From Betaproteobacteria bacterium UBA5582 (GTDB lineage Bacteria; Pseudomonadota; Gammaproteobacteria; Burkholderiales; Rhodocyclaceae), in the NCBI GenBank assembly GCA_002425245.1, contig DILW01000152.1, forward strand, positions 1-62,543: a DNA stretch of 62,543 bases, written 5' to 3'. The translations under genes and the position numbers were made by a program. Of the stretch, positions 33,673 to 43,586 are shown in pieces. The notes under the pieces are model-generated. The model worked only from the letters and a program-made list of their open reading frames with translations, made no database searches and was not told where the DNA came from. Position 1 is the stretch's first letter, and each line of letters begins with the position of its first letter.

Positions 33673-36486
33673 ATGGCTGATTACAAAGAGACGCTGAACC
33701 TTCCCGATACCCCGTTCCCGATGCGCGGCGACTTGCCCAAGCGTGAGCCGCAGTGGGTCGCCCAGTGGCAGGAGAAGCAGCTCTACCGGAAGATCCGCGA
33801 GATTTCCGCTGGCCGGCCGAAGTTCATCCTGCACGACGGCCCGCCGTATGCCAACGGCGACATCCACATCGGCCACGCGGTCAACAAGGTGTTGAAGGAC
33901 ATCATCGTCCGCTCGAAGACGCTGGCCGGCTTCGATGCGCCCTACGTGCCGGGCTGGGACTGCCACGGCATGCCGATCGAAATCCAGATCGAAAAGACGC
34001 ACGGCAAGAACATCCCGCGCGAGCAGGTGCAGAAGCTGGCGCGCGCCTACGCCGGCGAGCAGATCGAACGGCAGAAGAAGGATTTCATTCGCCTCGGCGT
34101 GCTCGGCGAGTGGGACAAGCCCTACCTGACGATGAACTTCAAGACCGAGGCCGACGAGATCCGGGCGCTCGCCCAGATGATCAAGCGCGGTTTCGTCTAT
34201 CGCGGCCTGAAGCCGGTGAACTGGTGTTTCGACTGCGGTTCGGCGCTGGCCGAGGCGGAAGTCGAATACCAGGACAAGAAGTCGCCGGCCATCGACGTCG
34301 CCTTCGCTGCCGCCGAGCGTGACAAGCTGGCCGCTGCCTTCGGCCTGGCGGCCCTGCCGGCCGGTGAAGCCTACGCAGTCATCTGGACGACGACGCCGTG
34401 GACCATCCCCGGTAACCAGGCGCTCAACGCTCATCCGGAAATCACCTATCACCTGGTGCAGACCGAAAGGGGTTGCCTGATCCTCGCCGCCGACCTGCAG
34501 GAAGCCTGTCTGACCCGCTACGGCCTCATCGGTACCACCGTTGCCGCCTGTAAAGGCGCGGCGCTGGAACGCATCGCCTTCCGCCATCCGCTCTACGACC
34601 GCCTGTCGCCGGTCTTCCTCGGCGACTACGTGACGCTCGACGCCGGTACCGGCATCGTCCATTCGGCGCCGGCCTACGGTCTGGAAGACTTCCAGTCGTG
34701 CAAGAACTACGGCATGCACAACGAGCAGATCCTGACCCCGGTGCAGGGCGACGGCACCTTTGCCGCCGACCTGCCGTTCTTCGGCAGCATGAACGTGTGG
34801 AAGGCCAACCCGGTCATCGTCGAGAAACTGGCCGAAGTCGGCGCGCTGTTGAAGCACGCCACCATCGAGCACAGCTACATGCACTGCTGGCGCCACAAGA
34901 CGCCGCTGATCTACCGCGCCACCAGCCAGTGGTTCGTGCGCATGGATGCGCCGGATGTCGACAGCCAGGGCGTCGCCGCCACCGAGCCGGCCGGCCACAC
35001 GCTGCGCGAAGCCGCGCTGCAGGGCGTCGAGGACACCGCCTTCTATCCCGCCTGGGGCAAGAACCGCCTGCACGCGATGATCGCCAACCGCCCCGACTGG
35101 TGCATCTCGCGCCAGCGCAACTGGGGTGTGCCGCTGCCCTTCTTCACGCACAAGGCGACCGGCGAACTGCACACGAACACGCTGGAGCTGATGGAAGCCG
35201 TCGCCAAGCGCGTCGAGCAGGGCGGCATCGAAGCGTGGACGCAACTCGACGCCGCAGAACTGCTCGGCAATGACGCCGCCGACTACGTCAAGACCACCGA
35301 CATCCTCGACGTCTGGTTCGATTCCGGCACCACGCACATGAGCGTGATGCGCGGTTCGCACGGCGAACTGGGCTGGCCGGCCGACCTCTACCTGGAAGGC
35401 TCGGATCAGCATCGCGGCTGGTTCCATTCCTCGCTGCTGACCGGTGCGGCCATCGACGGCCGCGCCCCGTACAAGGCGCTGCTGACGCACGGTTTCGTCG
35501 TCGACGGCAAGGGCCACAAGATGTCGAAGTCGAAGGGCAACGTCATCGCGCCGCAGCAGGTTTCCGACAAGATGGGCGCCGACATCCTGCGCCTGTGGGT
35601 GGCTTCCACCGATTACTCGGGCGAGCTGACCATTTCCGACGAAATCTTGAAGCGCGTCGTCGAAGGCTACCGCCGCATCCGCAACACACTGCGCTTCCTG
35701 CTCGCCAACGTCTCCGATTTCGACGCCGCCGCCGACATGCTGCCGGCCGACCAGTGGCTGGAAATCGACCGCTACGCGCTGGCGCTGACCCGCCAGTTGC
35801 AGCAGTCCTGCCAGGGCGATTACGAGCGCTTCGAGTTCCACCGCGTGGTCCAGGCGCTGCAGGGCTTCTGCTCGGAAGACCTAGGCGGTTTCTACCTCGA
35901 CATCCTCAAGGACCGCCTGTACACGACGGCGCCCAAGTCGGTCGCCCGGCGCTCGGCGCAGTCGGCGCTGTGGCACATCACCCAGGCCTTCGTCCGCCTG
36001 CTGGCACCGATCACCGCCTTCACCGCCGAGGAAGTCTGGGCGGTGCTGACCGGCGACGCCGACGACTCGGTGATGTTCCAGCAATGGCATCAACTGCCGG
36101 AACAGACCGGCGAGAGCGAGCTGCTGGCGAAATGGGCGATCGTCCGCGAAGTGCGCAACGACGTCACCAAGGCGCTGGAAGCTCGCCGCGAGGCCGGCGA
36201 GATCGGCGCCGCACTGCAGGCCGCCGTCGAAATCCGCTGCGCCGGCGACAAGTTCGCCGCGCTCTCGGCGCTCGGCGACGACCTGAAGTTCGTCTTCATT
36301 TGCTCGGCGACCGCCGTGATCGAATCCGCCGAGGAATCGGTGACTGCCACGCCGCTGGCCCACGCCAAGTGTGAACGCTGCTGGCACGTGCGCGAGGATG
36401 TCGGCGCCGATCCGGCGCATCCCGGCCTGTGCGGTCGTTGCGTCAGCAACCTGCATGGCGACGGCGAGGTACGCACGCATGCGTGA
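33673..36486 (+). CDS. ileS: Isoleucine--tRNA ligase
   Basis: The 937-aa class I synthetase shows HIGH as HIGH in PPYANGDIHIGHAVNK, KMSKS in GHKMSKSKGNVIAP, an editing domain between them, and a C-terminal zinc knuckle CERCWHVRED with LCGRCVSN. A GTG at 33661 overlapping the ribF stop would add four residues; ATG 33673 gives the common MADYKETLNLPDTPFPMRG start. The stop overlaps lspA by 8 nt. Confidence 0.97.
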   Translation: MADYKETLNLPDTPFPMRGDLPKREPQWVAQWQEKQLYRKIREISAGRPKFILHDGPPYANGDIHIGHAVNKVLKDIIVRSKTLAGFDAPYVPGWDCHGMPIEIQIEKTHGKNIPREQVQKLARAYAGEQIERQKKDFIRLGVLGEWDKPYLTMNFKTEADEIRALAQMIKRGFVYRGLKPVNWCFDCGSALAEAEVEYQDKKSPAIDVAFAAAERDKLAAAFGLAALPAGEAYAVIWTTTPWTIPGNQALNAHPEITYHLVQTERGCLILAADLQEACLTRYGLIGTTVAACKGAALERIAFRHPLYDRLSPVFLGDYVTLDAGTGIVHSAPAYGLEDFQSCKNYGMHNEQILTPVQGDGTFAADLPFFGSMNVWKANPVIVEKLAEVGALLKHATIEHSYMHCWRHKTPLIYRATSQWFVRMDAPDVDSQGVAATEPAGHTLREAALQGVEDTAFYPAWGKNRLHAMIANRPDWCISRQRNWGVPLPFFTHKATGELHTNTLELMEAVAKRVEQGGIEAWTQLDAAELLGNDAADYVKTTDILDVWFDSGTTHMSVMRGSHGELGWPADLYLEGSDQHRGWFHSSLLTGAAIDGRAPYKALLTHGFVVDGKGHKMSKSKGNVIAPQQVSDKMGADILRLWVASTDYSGELTISDEILKRVVEGYRRIRNTLRFLLANVSDFDAAADMLPADQWLEIDRYALALTRQLQQSCQGDYERFEFHRVVQALQGFCSEDLGGFYLDILKDRLYTTAPKSVARRSAQSALWHITQAFVRLLAPITAFTAEEVWAVLTGDADDSVMFQQWHQLPEQTGESELLAKWAIVREVRNDVTKALEARREAGEIGAALQAAVEIRCAGDKFAALSALGDDLKFVFICSATAVIESAEESVTATPLAHAKCERCWHVREDVGADPAHPGLCGRCVSNLHGDGEVRTHA

Positions 36487-36958
36487 GGCCCGGCATTGGT
36501 ATGCGCTGGCCGGCTTGATCGTCATCCTCGACCAGATCAGCAAGTGGGTGGTACTCGGCAGCATCGCGCCGGGCGAAGTCATTTACGTGGCGCCGTTCTG
36601 GAACTGGGTGCTGGCCTTCAACCCGGGGGCGGCGTTCAGCTTCCTCGCCGATCAGCCGGGCTGGCAGCGCTGGTTCTTCACCGTGCTGGCGCTCGGCGTT
36701 TCCGGCTGGATCGCCTTCGAGCTGAAGAAACACCCGGAACAGAAGCTGATGGCGCTGGCGCTGACCCTGGTCATGGGTGGCGCGCTCGGCAACGTCATCG
36801 ACCGCGTGCGCTTCGGCGCCGTCGTCGATTTCATCCAGTGGCACGCCGCCGGTTTCTACTGGCCGGCTTTCAATGTCGCCGACTCGGCGATCACCGTTGG
36901 TGCCGTCCTGCTGATCGTCGCTTCGCTGACCCATAAAGAACAGAAAGAAAACGCATGA
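36479..36958 (+). CDS. lspA: Lipoprotein signal peptidase II
   Basis: The 159-aa inner-membrane aspartyl protease has four helices. The catalytic aspartates are D117 in NVIDRVRFGAVVDF and D135 in FNVADSAITVG. It cuts prolipoproteins before the lipidated Cys. ATG 36479 overlaps the ileS end, as expected in the conserved ileS-lspA pair; earlier in-frame ATGs lie deep in ileS. Confidence 0.97.
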   Translation: MREARHWYALAGLIVILDQISKWVVLGSIAPGEVIYVAPFWNWVLAFNPGAAFSFLADQPGWQRWFFTVLALGVSGWIAFELKKHPEQKLMALALTLVMGGALGNVIDRVRFGAVVDFIQWHAAGFYWPAFNVADSAITVGAVLLIVASLTHKEQKENA

Positions 36959-37386
36959 GCACCACCGTCCGCCCCGACAGCTACCTGACCCTGCATTACC
37001 GCGTCACCGCCCTGGATGGCGAGGAATTCCTGTCCACCTTCGACATGAGCCCGGCAACGCTGCAGATGGGTAGCGGCCAGCTCGCCGAAAACCTGGAAAG
37101 CGTGCTGCTCGGCCTGAATGCCGGCGAGCATTACGTGTTCGAACTGGAGCCCGAGCAGGCCTTCGGCGTGCATAACGAACGCCTGGTCGAGCGCATTGCC
37201 CGCAGCGGCCTGCCGGCCGGTATGGAACTCAAGGAGAATTCGGTCGTCGAATTCACCGCGCCCACCGGCGCGACCTTCGCCGGTTTCCTGCGCGAGCTCG
37301 ATGAAACCAGCGCCCTGTTCGACTTCAACCACCCGATGGCGGGCAAGACGATCCGCTTCGAGGTGAAAATCATCGGAATCATGTAA
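36955..37386 (+). CDS. fkpB: FKBP-type peptidyl-prolyl isomerase FkpB/SlpA-like
   Basis: The 143-aa SlyD/FkpB-type protein has an FKBP N-terminal half (YLTLHYRVTALDGEEFLSTF, MGSGQLAENLESVLLG) and a flap domain (EAFGVHNERL-like) after it. It lacks the His-rich tail of SlyD. The start overlaps the lspA stop by 4 nt and its stop overlaps the ispH ATG by 1 nt (TAATG). Confidence 0.92.
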   Translation: MSTTVRPDSYLTLHYRVTALDGEEFLSTFDMSPATLQMGSGQLAENLESVLLGLNAGEHYVFELEPEQAFGVHNERLVERIARSGLPAGMELKENSVVEFTAPTGATFAGFLRELDETSALFDFNHPMAGKTIRFEVKIIGIM

Positions 37387-38306
37387 TGCAGGTCATCCTT
37401 GCCAATCCCCGCGGCTTCTGTGCCGGCGTCGAACGCGCCATCACCATCGTCGAACGTGCGCTGGAAAAGTTTGGTGCGCCGATCTACGTCCGCCACGAGG
37501 TCGTGCACAACAAGTTCGTCTGCGACGACTTGCGTGCCAAGGGCGCCGTCTTCATCGAGGAACTGGCCGAGGCGCCGGCTGGCAGTACGGTCATCTTCAG
37601 CGCCCACGGGGTGTCGAAGGCGGTTCGTCTGGAAGCCGAGCAGCGTGGCCTGAAAGTGTTCGACGCTACCTGCCCGCTGGTCACCAAGGTCCATGTCGAG
37701 GTCGGCAAGATGCGCGGACAGACGCGCGAAGTGGTCATGATCGGCCACAAGGGCCATCCCGAGGTCGAGGGAACGATGGGGCAGAGCGAAGGCGGCATGT
37801 ACCTGGTCGAAACTGTCGACGATGTTGCCAGCCTGTCGGTAGAGCATCCGGATCAATTGTCCTACGTCACCCAGACGACGCTGTCGATGGATGACGCCCT
37901 GGTCGTCATCGCCGCCCTGAAGGCGCGTTTCCCGGGTATCCAGGGGCCGAAGAAGGATGACATCTGTTACGCCACCCAGAATCGCCAGGACGCGGTCAAA
38001 GCGCTGGCCGAGCAGTGCGACCTGGTGATCGTCGTCGGCAGCCCGAATAGCTCCAACTCGCGTCGCCTTAAAGAAGTTGCTGCCGGCCGCGGGATCGAGG
38101 CCTACCTGATCGACGGTGCTGCCGAAATCCAGGAATCCTGGCTCGCCGGCAAGCAGCGCATCGGCGTAACCGCTGGCGCTTCGGCACCCGAGGTGCTGGT
38201 GCAGGATGTGGTCGGCCGCATCCGCGCCCTGACCCAGGCCGAGGTCGGACAACTCGATGGAGTCGAGGAAGGGGTTTCCTTCCCCTTGCCCAGAGAGTTG
38301 GGGTGA
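37386..38306 (+). CDS. ispH: 4-hydroxy-3-methylbut-2-enyl diphosphate reductase
   Basis: The 306-aa Fe-S enzyme makes IPP and DMAPP, the last step of the MEP pathway. The three cluster cysteines occur in NPRGFCAGVERAI, DATCPLVTKVHVE and DICYATQNRQDAV. It ends the ribF operon, opposite the convergent pilus cluster 38 bp away. With dxs and ispA it provides isoprenoid precursors. Confidence 0.98.
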   Translation: MQVILANPRGFCAGVERAITIVERALEKFGAPIYVRHEVVHNKFVCDDLRAKGAVFIEELAEAPAGSTVIFSAHGVSKAVRLEAEQRGLKVFDATCPLVTKVHVEVGKMRGQTREVVMIGHKGHPEVEGTMGQSEGGMYLVETVDDVASLSVEHPDQLSYVTQTTLSMDDALVVIAALKARFPGIQGPKKDDICYATQNRQDAVKALAEQCDLVIVVGSPNSSNSRRLKEVAAGRGIEAYLIDGAAEIQESWLAGKQRIGVTAGASAPEVLVQDVVGRIRALTQAEVGQLDGVEEGVSFPLPRELG

Positions 38307-38344
38307 GGCCGGCTGACGGCGTCTGAGGCTCGGATGCCTTCGTC

Positions 38345-38752
38345 TTACCAGCAGTCGCGAACCGAAGCCGCCGTGCCTGAGCGGGTCTTTACGCCGACCT
38401 GATTGACGGTCAGTGTTCCGCAACGGGTATCGCGGCTTGCTTGTTGTCCCTGAGGCGTTGCCTGGATGACATAAGTGCTGGCGGTCGGTTCGCCGTTGGC
38501 AAAAGCGATGGTGTAAAAGCCGTTCAGGTCGGTTCTGCACTGGCTGTTGGGTAGTACCACCCCACTGTAGGTTTGGTTGGTTGTGTTGCTTCGCTCCATG
38601 AACTGGGCAAGTTCCGTCAGACAGGCAGCCGCAACTGCCCGTCTGCTGTTGACGATGTACTGGATGTACGAGGGATAGGCTATCGCCGAAAGAATGCCGA
38701 TGATGGCTACCACCACCATGAGTTCGATCAGCGTGAAACCACGAGTTTTCAT
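38345..38752 (-). CDS. Type IV pilin-like protein (PilE family), pilus set B
   Basis: The 135-aa prepilin has a PilD cleavage site TRG|FTLIELMVVVAIIGILS with Glu at mature position 5, then a helix and a beta-rich domain. The short leader and the CW ending suggest a PilE-type minor or secondary pilin rather than the main subunit. Four cysteines, two of them near the C-terminus (C111 and C134), could close the disulfide-bounded loop typical of pilins. It is the last gene of the second minor-pilin set. Confidence 0.85.
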   Translation of the reverse strand: MKTRGFTLIELMVVVAIIGILSAIAYPSYIQYIVNSRRAVAAACLTELAQFMERSNTTNQTYSGVVLPNSQCRTDLNGFYTIAFANGEPTASTYVIQATPQGQQASRDTRCGTLTVNQVGVKTRSGTAASVRDCW

Positions 38753-38766
38753 GCGTATAGCTCCCT

Positions 38767-41700
38767 TTATTTGAGTCTGATTTCACGCCAGGATATCCGA
38801 CCGGTCTTTTTCGGACCGATATTGACCTTGGTTTTGCCGAGTCCGCCACCGGATGATCCGCCGACAATTATCTCATCACCAACAATCACGCCTTCTCCGG
38901 GCATGCCGACGCCTGGGTCGAAGGAGCCGATGTGCTGGCCGCTGATCAGGTCCGATGTGTTGAAGTTGCCATCGCCACTGATGTCGAAGAAGTAATCGGT
39001 CAATGCTGCACCGGTGAAGGCATTCACCGCGTTGATGAATCCTTTTCCTTCCGGCATGCAAGGGTCGGATGTGGTCGGAATGATGCTGCTGACTAGCAAG
39101 GCGGGTTGGCTGGCGAAGATCAGCTGCGACTGCGTCACGATACGCTCTCCTCGCGGATTCGGGTCTTTCAGATCAATGTACCAGCCTTTCTTTCCTGCCA
39201 TGTCGTTTGGTGCTGAACTCGAGAAGGTGCGAACCGATTTCCCGGATACCGTACCGACCAGATTGATCGTCCGCGCCTTCAGTGCCGCCCTGCCGCTGAT
39301 TACAGTCCCGTCGTCAATGACGCCGTACCAGGACTGGACCGACTGGTCGCCCGGGTCTGTCTGGAAGTAATAACTGCCCGTGCCGAAAAGCAGGAAGGTT
39401 TTGCCAATATTGACATCGTCCTTGAGCGAGTTCGAAGCAACCAGAATCTTGGCGGTGATCGGCTGGCGCTTGTCCGCGTCATCCTTTGCGACAAAAAGTG
39501 GTGTTGCGGAGGTCAGCGCCCAGTCGGCCGGCGTGGCGCTACGCAAATCGAATTTCCAGACGTTGCCTTGATGATCTCCCGCGTAAACATAGTCAAACTT
39601 GGTGTCACCATTGACATCAACCAGGGTTGGCGTAGCCAAACCGTTACTGCCGGTCGCGCCGGTATCAATTTTCCGGATCACCGCGCCGGTTTGTAGGTTG
39701 ATGACGTACAGGACCGCGCTTTCGTTGGTGCTGTTGTAACCATTGCCAACGACCGCAACCGCGGTATTGTTGTTGGCAACACCGATCTGTGGGCGACCAA
39801 GAACGAAACCAAGATCGCTGTCCGGCGACAATTCCCAGAGAATGTCTGCTCGTGAGCCGGTGTTGAAGCTGGTCGGTTGGGTGACATCCAGGCCGAACAA
39901 TCCCTTGGCACCACGCCCGGGGCTGCCAATCAGCAGGTTCTTCCCGCTGGTCTGGGTCTTGGTTGACACCGCGACGTCGCCATCAACATAGAATTTATGC
40001 CCGTAGGAAGCGGCAGTAAGTTCGGATAGTTTGTTGAAGACGAGTCCTGGAATGTAAGCGAAGGTTTCTGCACCGGTTTCAGCGTTGAAAGCGTGCAGCA
40101 TGCCGTCATTGGCACCGACGAATACCGTGTTCGAGTCCTTCACGTAGTAGGGCGAGGAGTGAATGATGTCGCCAAGAAGCTTGTTTCGGTTACGGAAAGT
40201 CCCGCCATTGCGGATTTCCTTTGATTGATCGCCACGAATATAGTTGAGCACATCGAGCGAACCCAGTTGTCCCTGCAAGGTCGTGCCGATACTCGTCCAC
40301 TGGAATTCGGAGCCCGCAGGGGTTCCGGTTTTCCAGGTGTAGATCTTGCGATTGGCTGGCGTAGGTACTTTTTCCGAGGCTCGCCACAGTATCTGGTCGA
40401 TACTGCTGCTGCTCTTTGCAACAAGTTCGCCGTCCCAGGTGGCGCTGTTGAAGGACGACTGGAAAACCCTGTCACCTCCTCGAATTTCCTGTCCGTTCGA
40501 GGTGATGTTACCGGCGCTGGCACTGCGCTCGACGATGCTGTCAAAGCTCTTTTTAAGGGCTTCCTTGAGCTTCAAGGGGTTTTGAACCAGGAAATACGTA
40601 TCAGGAACGCCGTCGCCGTCGCCATCCCACTCAAGCGGAAGGTCGGGGGTATTGTTGCCGTTCCGGTCGGTAAATCCGCCCCACTTGGCGGCGTACCACA
40701 AAGGATCCTTGAGCAAGCTGGCACTGGTGTTGCCAGCGGAGAAGAAGCGCTCACTGGATTGCACCGGGTTGGCCGTATAAGGCAGGGTGCCGCAACTGGC
40801 TGGCATTGGAGACGCGTCACAGTAGCCCGGATCACGTCCATCCGGCACATTGAGATAATAGCTTGGTGCAGCCGACTCATCACGAACCACCAGATAAACA
40901 CCGTCCTTGGTCGTGCCGGAAATGATGTATCCCATGCTGTGATAAATGCCACCGGCCTGGTATTCCGGGGTCAGTTTGACGCGGACACTGCCGTTGGATT
41001 CGACGGCGACTTCATAGACAACAATCGCATCCATGTCATGGTCGGCGCCTTGCTCGACATCCTCGAAATTGATCCGGAAACGGGCGAAATATCGCCCGCC
41101 ATTGATCGCGGGGTTACTGTCGAGATTCGAAGAATTGACAATCGTGTCGACATAAAAGTCGACGATCTGGTTGGTCGGCTGAAAATCGCCCTTGGCGTTT
41201 GAAATCCCGGAGCCACCAACTGACTTGGCGAACGGAACCAGCGTGACCTTACGGCCTCCGACTGGCACCTCGATTTTCGGTAGCGGCGAACTGAGCGCAA
41301 CGACAAAAGAATCAACTGATTGTCTCCCCGTCAGATCACTACGCAGATCATTGATCTTGCCGAAACGGGCAACGGATGCCGAGTAATAACTCCCCCGCTT
41401 GGTCGGTTCTTCCGGTGCCAGGCCACGGATATTGCCAATACTGCTGACGCTCTTGGCGGTTGGTGCGCCATCGTAATTGCTGCCTACCTGGCCGATGAAA
41501 CGCATGCCAGGAATGCTTGGTTCGCCCGCGGTAATGGTATTGGCCTCGGTCTGGACATTAAGACCGGAAAGGTCGCCGGAAAAGCTATCGAAGGCGCTAC
41601 CCGGCAACTGATCGGAATCGAAGGAAGGATTGACGCCGGAGACAACCAGCATGTTTGGTCGGGCACACCACGGTGCCTTGGCTGAACTCAGGGCTGAGTA

Positions 41701-42987
41701 TGGATCATCCCAAGTGGCAACCGGCAAACCGATATGACCATCGACGCCACCGCTGGTCGCAAAAGCTGTTGTAGCAGCGCTCTTACCGGCGAAATAGCGC
41801 AGGGTTTCATACATGATCTCGGCGATTGGATTGCCCCAGTCGGGAAACTCTCCCTCGTTCATCGGTCGAGTCGTGACCCACCCTCCCGCATAAGCCTGAT
41901 CGGTTCGATTATTGTTGTAATCCCTGATGCGCAGCGCATTCATGGTCTTGACGATGGTGTTGTTCGAAGTGAACACACCGGTGTTGGAATTCACCTCATC
42001 GGTGAACGAAGAAACGACCTTGCGCAATACGCCACCGGACATGCTTTTGTTGTAGCTGCCCGTAAGCAGGCCGAACAGCATCGAGTTGTTCTCGCCGTAG
42101 TCGTGCAGCAGGCCGGTAGGTTTCCAGTTACCGTTCGGGTAACGCTTGCAACCTGAATTGTATGTGGAGGTACAGACCTTGACGCGGACGGTATAGTCCG
42201 TGCGTGTGCCATTGTGGTTATCCGTTTCGTGGAGCACCGGGCGTTCGGTCGAGGCCCATTGCCACACCCGGCGATTGTTTGCGTTAGTGATGACGCGAAG
42301 CAACGGCGGCCTGTCGCTGCAGGAATTTAATGTTGAGCAGTTGGTTGCCCGGGTGTCGGTCAGGTTGCCGAAGAAATGTTTTCGGTCAGTACTGGGTTGA
42401 CTCAGTCCGGTGTAGTCGGAAATCTTGTAGCCGTCCACGGCCTCGCTGGTGTATTCCTTGGCCCAAGAGTGAGCATCCTGGGGGATGTAAGTACGCCTGA
42501 GGATGGTCTCGGTGCTGGAGTCAACCTCGCGGTATCCGCCGTAGAATACCTTGCGCAAGGCGTCGATTCGGCTGGTTGTGACGTAGTTGAGCCAGTTGCC
42601 CGACCAATGGCTGCTGGTTGCGCATTTGCCCAGAGTTGTCGTCTGGGCAGCGGGGGTGAATACATCGGAATTGCCGGCACCACCGGAATGGCTGTAACAC
42701 AGCCCCGAGTCGAACAGGCCGTAGTAGGTGATCGTCGGTTTGAAGCGGATGTCCAGGGTGCCGTCACCGTCGATGTCGCTGGCATCGTTATAGGCTTCGT
42801 AGAACAGCGTATGGTCACGCCCCAGCGTCAGCATGGTCAGGGGTTTCGAAACCTGTGCTGCCTGTAACGGCAAATCGAGGATGGGAAACGGGGCGGCATG
42901 TAACGGAGAGGAAAGCGCAAGGGCAACAGCGGCTATTTGCGAGAGCAGGACGACTGGGCGGCGAAGGATGGACATGATCGACCTCAT
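38767..42987 (-). CDS. pilY1: PilY1-like pilus tip adhesin, set B
   Basis: The 1406-aa secreted protein has a signal sequence (ALALSSPLHA region), an N-terminal region with acidic calcium-like repeats (SDIDGDGTLDIRF; DGDGDGVPD), and the C-terminal PilY1 beta-propeller. There the calcium-binding loop is intact: VDVNGDTKFD then YVYAGDHQGNVWKFDL at about residue 1120-1145. A late dockerin-like DISGDGNFNTSDL is near the end. PilY1 acts with minor pilins as an adhesin and controls retraction. It follows pilX with a 4-nt overlap. Confidence 0.87.
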   Translation of the reverse strand: MRSIMSILRRPVVLLSQIAAVALALSSPLHAAPFPILDLPLQAAQVSKPLTMLTLGRDHTLFYEAYNDASDIDGDGTLDIRFKPTITYYGLFDSGLCYSHSGGAGNSDVFTPAAQTTTLGKCATSSHWSGNWLNYVTTSRIDALRKVFYGGYREVDSSTETILRRTYIPQDAHSWAKEYTSEAVDGYKISDYTGLSQPSTDRKHFFGNLTDTRATNCSTLNSCSDRPPLLRVITNANNRRVWQWASTERPVLHETDNHNGTRTDYTVRVKVCTSTYNSGCKRYPNGNWKPTGLLHDYGENNSMLFGLLTGSYNKSMSGGVLRKVVSSFTDEVNSNTGVFTSNNTIVKTMNALRIRDYNNNRTDQAYAGGWVTTRPMNEGEFPDWGNPIAEIMYETLRYFAGKSAATTAFATSGGVDGHIGLPVATWDDPYSALSSAKAPWCARPNMLVVSGVNPSFDSDQLPGSAFDSFSGDLSGLNVQTEANTITAGEPSIPGMRFIGQVGSNYDGAPTAKSVSSIGNIRGLAPEEPTKRGSYYSASVARFGKINDLRSDLTGRQSVDSFVVALSSPLPKIEVPVGGRKVTLVPFAKSVGGSGISNAKGDFQPTNQIVDFYVDTIVNSSNLDSNPAINGGRYFARFRINFEDVEQGADHDMDAIVVYEVAVESNGSVRVKLTPEYQAGGIYHSMGYIISGTTKDGVYLVVRDESAAPSYYLNVPDGRDPGYCDASPMPASCGTLPYTANPVQSSERFFSAGNTSASLLKDPLWYAAKWGGFTDRNGNNTPDLPLEWDGDGDGVPDTYFLVQNPLKLKEALKKSFDSIVERSASAGNITSNGQEIRGGDRVFQSSFNSATWDGELVAKSSSSIDQILWRASEKVPTPANRKIYTWKTGTPAGSEFQWTSIGTTLQGQLGSLDVLNYIRGDQSKEIRNGGTFRNRNKLLGDIIHSSPYYVKDSNTVFVGANDGMLHAFNAETGAETFAYIPGLVFNKLSELTAASYGHKFYVDGDVAVSTKTQTSGKNLLIGSPGRGAKGLFGLDVTQPTSFNTGSRADILWELSPDSDLGFVLGRPQIGVANNNTAVAVVGNGYNSTNESAVLYVINLQTGAVIRKIDTGATGSNGLATPTLVDVNGDTKFDYVYAGDHQGNVWKFDLRSATPADWALTSATPLFVAKDDADKRQPITAKILVASNSLKDDVNIGKTFLLFGTGSYYFQTDPGDQSVQSWYGVIDDGTVISGRAALKARTINLVGTVSGKSVRTFSSSAPNDMAGKKGWYIDLKDPNPRGERIVTQSQLIFASQPALLVSSIIPTTSDPCMPEGKGFINAVNAFTGAALTDYFFDISGDGNFNTSDLISGQHIGSFDPGVGMPGEGVIVGDEIIVGGSSGGGLGKTKVNIGPKKTGRISWREIRLK

Positions 42988-43586
42988 TCCGTAGCGAAGA
43001 TGGATTGCAGCATGACCGAAGCACGGTCATTACCCGTCACTCTTGCGGTTATCCGGTAACGGCTGCAGGACAGGTAGGACGTAGTGGATTGGTCTGGCTG
43101 GCAGGGAAAATTGCCACCCAAGTACTCGACAAAGTACTGGGGCGTGCCGGCGATGGCGGAACCCAGGCTGAGCCCGGTGGCATTGACCCAGCCGTTGAAA
43201 GCATCAACCTCCCAGCGAGCAGGGCAGTTGGGGTCGGGGGTCTTGCACAGCCCGTTGGCGCAGAGATTGGCATCGGTGAAATAGGCATTGGTCTTCTCGC
43301 AGGGACTGATGCTGCCGCTGTAAGTGCCGTTGCCGCCGGGGAAGCCCAGATTGGGGACGGTGGCGCCCCCCTGGGTTGTCTGGGATTGGGCCAGGGCGGC
43401 AGCTTCACCGATCCTGAGAGCGGCTTCGGCGCCCTGAAAACTGAGGCTCCTGTCGTAGGTGTTGCTGGTCATGCGCTCTTCGACAAGCACGGTACGGATG
43501 CTGGATATGCCGAACAGGGTTATGACGATCAACATGATCAGGGAAACCAGCAGGGCGATGCCTTTTTGGGATGTGTAATGTCTCAT
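42984..43586 (-). CDS. pilX: Minor pilin PilX-like, set B
   Basis: The 200-aa PilX-type protein has the leader QKG|IALLVSLIMLIVITLFG. Mature position 5 is Val, not Glu, as in GspK-like tip pilins. A helix (FQGAEAALRIGEAAALA) links to a soluble domain with several cysteines (C-terminal YLSCSRYRITARV). It overlaps both pilW and pilY1 by 4 nt, so the set is one translational unit. Confidence 0.82.
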   Translation of the reverse strand: MRHYTSQKGIALLVSLIMLIVITLFGISSIRTVLVEERMTSNTYDRSLSFQGAEAALRIGEAAALAQSQTTQGGATVPNLGFPGGNGTYSGSISPCEKTNAYFTDANLCANGLCKTPDPNCPARWEVDAFNGWVNATGLSLGSAIAGTPQYFVEYLGGNFPCQPDQSTTSYLSCSRYRITARVTGNDRASVMLQSIFATE